DNA from: Antedon bifida
Taxonomy: Eukaryota; Echinodermata; Crinoidea; Comatulida; Antedonidae
NCBI GenBank assembly: GCA_963402885.1
Contig: OY727097.1
Coordinates: 3,162,001 to 3,226,000, forward strand
Reading direction: 5' to 3'
DNA: 64,000 nt
The translations under genes were made by a program, and so were the position numbers. This document shows positions 57,611-64,000 of this stretch, one piece after another; position 1 is the first letter of the stretch; every line of letters starts with the position of its first letter. The notes under the pieces are model-generated. The model was not told where the DNA came from and did not search any database. It saw only the letters and a program-made list of their open reading frames with translations.

Positions 57611-60600
57611 ATATTCCATCTGATATTGCTGCTCGTGAATTAGTATTTCAGGATGCATACAATGAAGCTTTGAAAGGAGGATCCGTCAAAGTTAATCTTG
57701 GAATGCTTAAGGTGATTGGACAGGAAGGAGTGGGTAAAACATGCCTCATCAATGCTTGTCTAGGAAAGATGTAAGTACTAGTTGGACAGTAAAATGGACA
57801 TTACAAAATTCATGCACATACTACCTAATTATAATGACATCAAATAATAGAATTCAATTTTAAGTTTTTATTTTAAAGAAGATTTAAATTGTTGACTAAA
57901 TAACAGATTTAAATGTATAATTAAGTTTAATTAATTGTATCATGAATATTAAGACTATTGAAATGGTTTCTAACTGTTACCGGTATCTATAATTAAAAGG
58001 AAAAATTGAATTTTACAGCACTAAAAATGAATGTTGTTGTTGGTTTCAAATTATTATATTTATCTCAGATTTGAGGAAGAACATAAAGTTACAGATGGCA
58101 TTGCCGTGATTAGGACTGTAAGCACAACATGGAAAGATGCTAAAGCTGATAGTGGTAAACATAAATAAAAATTAGCATATAACTCTTCCCATCATCATAG
58201 GCTATGTAACATTATTTATCTATCTCATTATCATAGACACAAACAAGCCTACAGTACAATGAAATGGAGACATGTAATGGAATTCAATAAATGCATACAA
58301 CCGTAGTATGGTGTCATCATATTTTCACATAGGGCATACATTATGCTTTACAATTTTTACTCTATGATCTCTTAACACCCAAGCTATGTTACAATGTTTG
58401 ATGATTTACAATGTAATTGTAATTTTACAATTAGTTAATCAATAAGTTGTTCAAAGTATAGTTACGTATCAATGTATGTCCTGAAATAATATGTATACAC
58501 TGTCTTTCTTTTCTACAGGTAATCCTTCAAAACAGTATACAAAAATGGTCACTGACAAACTGAGAGCAATGAAAACTGTAAGCGTATGTCAGTAATAGTG
58601 TAATAAAAACATAAAATGAATACAATATTAGTGCCTACAGGACATTTATAGTATTGCAAACCAGTCATTTATTGTTTTTTATTTTATGTGTCAGATCGAC
58701 GTGAAACCACGTACAGATGATGATGATGACTGTATTGTTGTTTACAAAAATGATTATAAAAGTGATGGTATGTAACTTTCCCTTAAATTCTAATCTTTTT
58801 GTCAAAACACTAATAAATAAGTCTCGAAATTATGAGTTTGCAATGTCATATTAAGTTCATAGTTAGAATTAATTATATTTTCCAATTTAAAATAACCTAA
58901 GAACTATAAATTAATAACAATTATGTGATCAGAGTTTGAAGGTAAGGCAACCTATCTAGTGTAACAATTACGGTGACAGTCATACTTTTCTATCTCATTG
59001 ACAACTAAAACTACAATGATATTAGGGACTTTTAGATTGAGTGAACATGCACACATTTAGAGTAAGTGGACATTTACGTTGATGTACCAGTGAACGTATG
59101 ATGTAATGACCTTGGGATCTGACCTTGTAATCTCTATAGTAGCACTTGCCCGTGGTGCTATTCCAGCGCGCTGGGCCGGTGGAATTACACAAGCTTAGGT
59201 CAGGCTAAGTGCTTAGCTTAGGTCTAGCCTAGATCCTTAAATTTTTTAACGAAGGCTGTGATAGACCCAGGTCATAACCTGTAATAATAAAAGCTTTATT
59301 TAAAATAACCAATACAGATCAATAATTCACAGTTTGGAAATATAATTTGACTGAAATTCACTTTACTACATTCGGCCATGATTTTGGTAAACTTTTGCAG
59401 TGTTATGACGTCCACTGGTGCTCACGTCAGAGAACGAACATGAGAATGGCACTGAACAAATGCTCAAATTTGCCAGTCACCTAGCGCATGCGCATATCAT
59501 AAAAATGACGTAATAGGGTAGCAGTCGACATAGTCAACGTGAAAATCTAAAAGTCCCTAATAACAACAATGATGACGACTCAGTGTAACAATAATCATGA
59601 AGACTGCAATGAGGATAATGACAATTACAACAGTGATGATAATCAGAACAACTATAGCAATATGTTAATGACTTTTACAATGATTAAAATAATGATGCCT
59701 GTTTGCGTGTGTTGAGAGTGACAAAAATCCTTGTTTTCACTACAGGTACTGATACAGCTACTGAAGCTATTCCAATTGATACAGATCAGCAGTTAGATAA
59801 AGATGTAATCAAGAAACTTGAGGAAAATAAGGAGGAGACCTTGGAAGAAACATTTAACATTTGGGACCATGGGGGTCAATTAATTTACCATGGTATACAT
59901 CGCGTAAGTTATAATATATGTATTTGAAGTTAATATTATATTGACATTGTTAAATACTTTGTACACAGCTAGTTGTGTCTTTGTATATACTAACATAATG
60001 GTATGACCAATGTTTACCTTGTCCATTCAGTAATCGCAAACATCTTTCCATGGTCTGCTTATATAATATGTTATTACAAATTTTCTCTGCCTGCTTTAAC
60101 AAAAAATGTATTTTCAGTTAGTTAGTCCTGTTTTCAATCATAACTGATTTTAGCCACAGTCGTGTTATATGGATTTTTACTAGCAAAATGCTTTGATAAA
60201 AAGAGTGTCAATAGTAAATGTATAAACGCAGTTTATCAAAAGACAACCTACAGAATAGAATACTACTTTTTACTTTATTTATTAGGCCTATTAATCAAAT
60301 ATGTGAATAACAAACAAATTATGTTTTTGCAGATGTTCATGACATTACAAGCACTTTATATTGTAGTGTTCGATCTAAGTGTAGACCTTGATGAACCTGC
60401 TATTTATATTGATGCTAATGGAGTAAGTATTTTGCTATATATGTTATGCATTTTATTATGCATTACAAAGAGTTTTATTTCATACCTTCCAAATGAGCTG
60501 CATAAATTTACATATTTGAAACCTAACCATTTTTATTATAATTGTGGTTAGAAATCATTTACTTTTTCATTTAATTTCAATTGAAGTTTTAACTTTTTGT

Positions 60601-63600
60601 ATTGTAACATTGTTATGTAATCATGTATTGTATGTTGATTTTGACCGAATAAATGAATGAATGAATGAATGAACAAAGATAAAATGTAATTTTAAACTAA
60701 TCTTTTTTTTTTAACAGAAAAAGTGTGAACATCATTGGACCAATCTCCAGTTCATATTATCTTACATCCTGTCAGTTTATTCTCATAGTCGTATTGTGAA
60801 AGAAGATGAAAAGAATGAAGTTCACAAACCAACCATCCTTATTGTGGGTACACATAAGGGTAAGCTTGGTGAGACTGAAAAGGAACAAAATGATGAGGTT
60901 AATACTTGCATTATTAAAATTAGCAATCAATTAAGTATACATTTCTGTTCTAAAAGCTAGTGTAAAAAAACTAGCTACTAGAGTACTGTATCGAATAAAT
61001 TCATATCAAAAGTTCTTATATGAATGTATTCTATACAGTACTGTAATAGGACTTAAAGTATTTAAATATTATTTAAAAGAAATGACAGTTTTTATTATCC
61101 CATGTTTTCATTTATTTAAATTGTTTACAACCAGACAAAGAAGGCCTTTAAAAAGATTCGAGATGCACTTAAACAGAAAGAGTTTATAACACATGTGTAC
61201 AACAAATATTTTGCCGTTGAAAACAGCCAAGAAACGACAGATAAGAGCTTTAGTGATCTTAAAAAAGTTATTGATGAACTTATGACTGCTTTAGAGAAAG
61301 AAGTTCCTTTAAAGTGGATGCGTTTTCGATGTGATCTACATGATCTAAGGAGAAAAAAACATTTTTCTTTGTGTCCAGTTGAAGAGGTAAATTTAATTGG
61401 TATCATTCCTCAATGTTTTGTTTTCAGAATAGAAATATGTTGGAAATAGTAGTATTTAAAAAAGTATAAACAAAAGACTCTACCCACTATTATATATAAC
61501 TACAGGACTATATAATAATATTGATGATATTTTTGTCATATTTTCATCTTCACTGCTCTAAAGCTGAATGGTAAAATAATGTTAATGTAATATAATACAA
61601 AATATATAATCCTATCTATGCTGTTATGGTTTCCTATCTGAAAAAATCATGAGAGCAATTACATCGGCCTAGTATTTTTTATGGAATATTTGCATTGCAA
61701 AACTGACAATGCATTCTGTGAGAAAAATTGCAGTTACGTTTCCCCCATCCTGAGAGTGATGTTTTCCTTCAGATCCAAAAGTATGCAGTACATGTTATCA
61801 AGTAAATTTCAAAACATTTCAGGCTGTAAAGGACAAAACTAATGTTGTAAATGTATACCTTTGGTTTCATATTTTTGATATTTTATTTGTATCTGAATAG
61901 TAAACAATTTTTTCTTTAGCTCAAAATGCTGGCAAGTAAGAATGGTATTGCAGATGAAAAACAACAATCCTTTCTTCTTAACTTTTTGTACGATCTTGGT
62001 GAAATTGTTTACAGGCCTGACAACAAATTATTGAAAGATAAAGCGGTGCTGGATCCGATGCAGCTGGTTGAAATTGTTACTACATTTGTGACGGTCGTTC
62101 CACCAGAATTTCCAGTAAGTATTCTCATGAAAATGTTAATGCAGTGTTCTGTGAAGAAATAATAGAGGTACATTCCTATAGGTGCTGTAGTATCAAAAGC
62201 AATATCTGACCGTTTCCCTAGTTTAACATTGAGGGGTATATTGTATATTAGATGTAAACCATGTTATTGCATCTACAAGTCTTTATACATGTGCATCCCT
62301 TCAGATTCTAAATTGCTTGATAACTTAATAAACACAAAATACTAAGTATGACTAATTGTGGTGTTTTTTAGCCGGCCATGTATATCGATGCGTTTGATAA
62401 ACTTGACAAGGGCATACTGGAAGAAAAGTTGTTGCGAAAATTATGGAAAAAGCGTAAAGTTGATGACGGAAAGAATTTTGAGTTTCTTGTAGCACTGATG
62501 ATTCAATTAGGTTTTATTTGTGAGAGGAAGACAACCAGCAGCCAAGATGTGGTAAGTACATCTACTGTAGGTTTTGTTCAGTTATCTTTTCTAACATGTT
62601 TTGCATGCAAGATTGTGTAAACAAAAATTGTGTTGGTATGATACATAATTGGTGAAATTTTACAAACAAATTCTGCTGAAAGATGTTTTTATCATGTACA
62701 GGAAATGATCTTTACTTATTAAAAGAAATCTAAATGTTATTTTACAAATCAACAATTTCAGGAATCTGTTGGAATGCGATCATTCTTTGTGCCACTACGC
62801 CTTGCTTTTAAGACATCAAGTGAGGTGAAACCAGTGTCTGATGATTCACAATCTATCAGTATCTATTACGACTTTAAGGGATATCTGCCAGATGTATTGT
62901 TTCCATATATGATTATTGATTTCCTCAACAAATTTCAAAAGAACGGTGTTGACCCAATACTGTCATATAATCATGCTGAACTTTACTTCAACCAAGATCA
63001 TCATGTGACCTTATCTCTTGTCAAATTTGCGACTATGGAGGATGAAAGAAAGTTCTTGTTAAAGGTACTGTATCATATAATTTGTTGTGAATAAGTCATA
63101 ATTTAATCTAAGCATAAATTCAAATATCAAAGCATCACTTTTCTTCTTTTTCCAGGTTACTATTAAAAGAACTCCTGCTTGTAATGAAACAAGTAATGAT
63201 GAACCCTCTTCTGAAGCATGTAAAGAGGTTTGTTATCATTTCATATATCCAAGGGCGGATCTAAATTTTCAAGGTGCCCTTTTTTTAGAGGTTCAATATT
63301 TTAATCTTGTGACATATTTGTGTGTTTGTTAGTATACACAATGGCAAAATAGTAGAAATTTCCCACGATGTGCGAGTCAATGCTGGACAATCCTTTCGGA
63401 TACATTTTTTGTTGTCCTTAGACCATCCTCGTAAAATATTGTTGAAATAAATAAATAAATTCAAATAGAAATGATCAGAAGCAGCATAAGGTGATATCTC
63501 TAGTAAACTCTAGTAAAATAGATCGTTTCACATACTACAGAGGATGCATTTAAAACTTGTTGTGCAGTATTTTCGACATTGCTTCTCAAGATGCCTTTTA

Positions 63601-64000
63601 AGGAGAGGGGAGAATATGTAAATAAAAATATTTGGCACAAGCCAAACATTGCATATATCATCTAGGGGTGTCCTTAAACAAAATTTCCTTCGCCACATCT
63701 CCGACTATTAAGGGGGAGTAGGGGCCTATGGTTCAAATACTCGGTCTCAGAAGTACCCTTTTCTTCTGGGAACAACCCTCTCCCCCTTCTATTTTTTAGT
63801 TATTATATTATTGGTTTTATTGTATTGTAAATGTTTAGTGAACACAACGTTTGCTACATTGTGTGTTTTTATTGTCATATAGTGTTAATTGCAGTTTGCC
63901 ATTCAATTTGTATCTTTAGGTTTTGTTAACAATTCAGAAGTCATTTGAACCTACTAAAGATGGTGGTAGAAGAGGAATTAAATTTGAGAGATGCATACTT
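57611..64000 (+). CDS. Roc-COR (ROCO family) GTPase, partial
   Basis: Thirteen exons: 57611-57770, 58069-58154, 58519-58577, 58695-58767, 59746-59903, 60333-60422, 60718-60897, 61135-61386, 61920-62114, 62372-62551, 62762-63064, 63156-63227 and 63920 to the window end. All phases agree, giving about 629 residues so far. The Roc domain has the P-loop GQEGVGKT, a switch I region TDGIAV, the G3 motif DHGGQ, the strand YIVVFDLS, and a G4-position THKG where THKD/TKxD is usual. COR follows: FLLNFLYDLGEIVYRP, AVLDPMQLVEIVTTFV, FDKLDKGILEEKLLRKLW, LMIQLGFICERK and SFFVPLRLAF. Roc and COR work as a GTP-dependent switch in LRRK, DAPK1 and MFHAS1-type proteins. The first exon expects phase 1 from an unseen upstream exon, and the C-terminus lies beyond the window. 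No LRR, ankyrin or kinase part is visible here. The donor of exon 7 (GAG/GTTAAT) is weak; a stronger GTAAGC inside it would break the frame. Confidence 0.88.
59021..59562. mobile_element. 542-bp DNA transposon or MITE with 17-bp TIRs
   Basis: TTAGGGACTTTTAGATT at 59,022-59,038 is repeated inverted (AATCTAAAAGTCCCTAA) at about 59,545-59,561. The interior has no open frame and is less AT-rich than its surroundings. It lies in the Roc-COR intron between the exons at 58,695 and 59,746. The superfamily cannot be told because the target-site duplication is unclear. Confidence 0.75.
60590..60677 (+). mobile_element. Probable retroposon 3' tail
   Basis: GTATTGTATGTTGATTTTGA, followed by CCGAATAAATGAATGAATGA and more GAAT repeats, looks like the 3' end of a non-LTR retroposon with a microsatellite tail. 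It lies just before the exon at 60,718. The length of the inserted segment upstream is not determined. Confidence 0.4.
63228..63919. other. Last intron in the window
   Basis: Intron between the Roc-COR exons at 63,156 and 63,920. It may contain an old retroposon end near 63,400-63,466 (GTAAAATATTGTTGAAATAA with further AATA repeats). Nothing else is recognised. Confidence 0.4.

Overview
The window is animal nuclear DNA. It is AT-rich, with spliced genes (GT-AG introns of about 100 to 1,750 bases) and many transposon-derived repeats. The gene families point to an invertebrate deuterostome, most likely an echinoderm: an NB-ARC/TPR protein, DED adaptors and a Roc-COR GTPase. A strongly over-represented TAGGCCTA palindrome and a tRNA-derived SINE fit that, but the species assignment is an inference.

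Layout. Positions 1-12,300 are mostly non-coding, with a 21-bp minisatellite, TA-flanked MITEs, short tandem duplications and a GC-rich promoter-like patch at 5.83-5.99 kb. A three-exon LHFPL tetraspan gene lies on the minus strand at 12,308-13,811. Positions 13.8-21.3 kb hold a 24-bp minisatellite, a LINE fragment and a duplicated block. A single-exon FAM43-type PTB gene follows at 21,292-22,134 (minus). An eight-exon NB-ARC/TPR gene (25,376-31,296, plus) converges on a three-exon acetylcholinesterase gene (32,267-34,744, minus) that ends in a WAT/T-type tetramerisation tail.

From 35.5 to 41.8 kb there is a tandem segmental duplication carrying two copies of a DED gene. Copy 1 keeps downstream exons, with a frameshift in the last. 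Copy 2 is cut off after its first exon. Directly beyond it is a 15-kb head-to-tail array (41.87-57.08 kb) of nine related 1.0-1.7-kb units bounded by hairpins. The last unit carries a 5'-truncated LINE and a 415-bp-arm palindrome. A Roc-COR GTPase gene starts at or before 57,611 and runs off the window end.

Three death or immunity-type families (NB-ARC/TPR, DED and Roc-COR) therefore sit within about 39 kb. Intron phases would allow the truncated DED exon to splice across the array into the Roc-COR exons. Exon structures were derived by hand from splice sites, reading-frame continuity and family motifs. No alignments or database searches were run.
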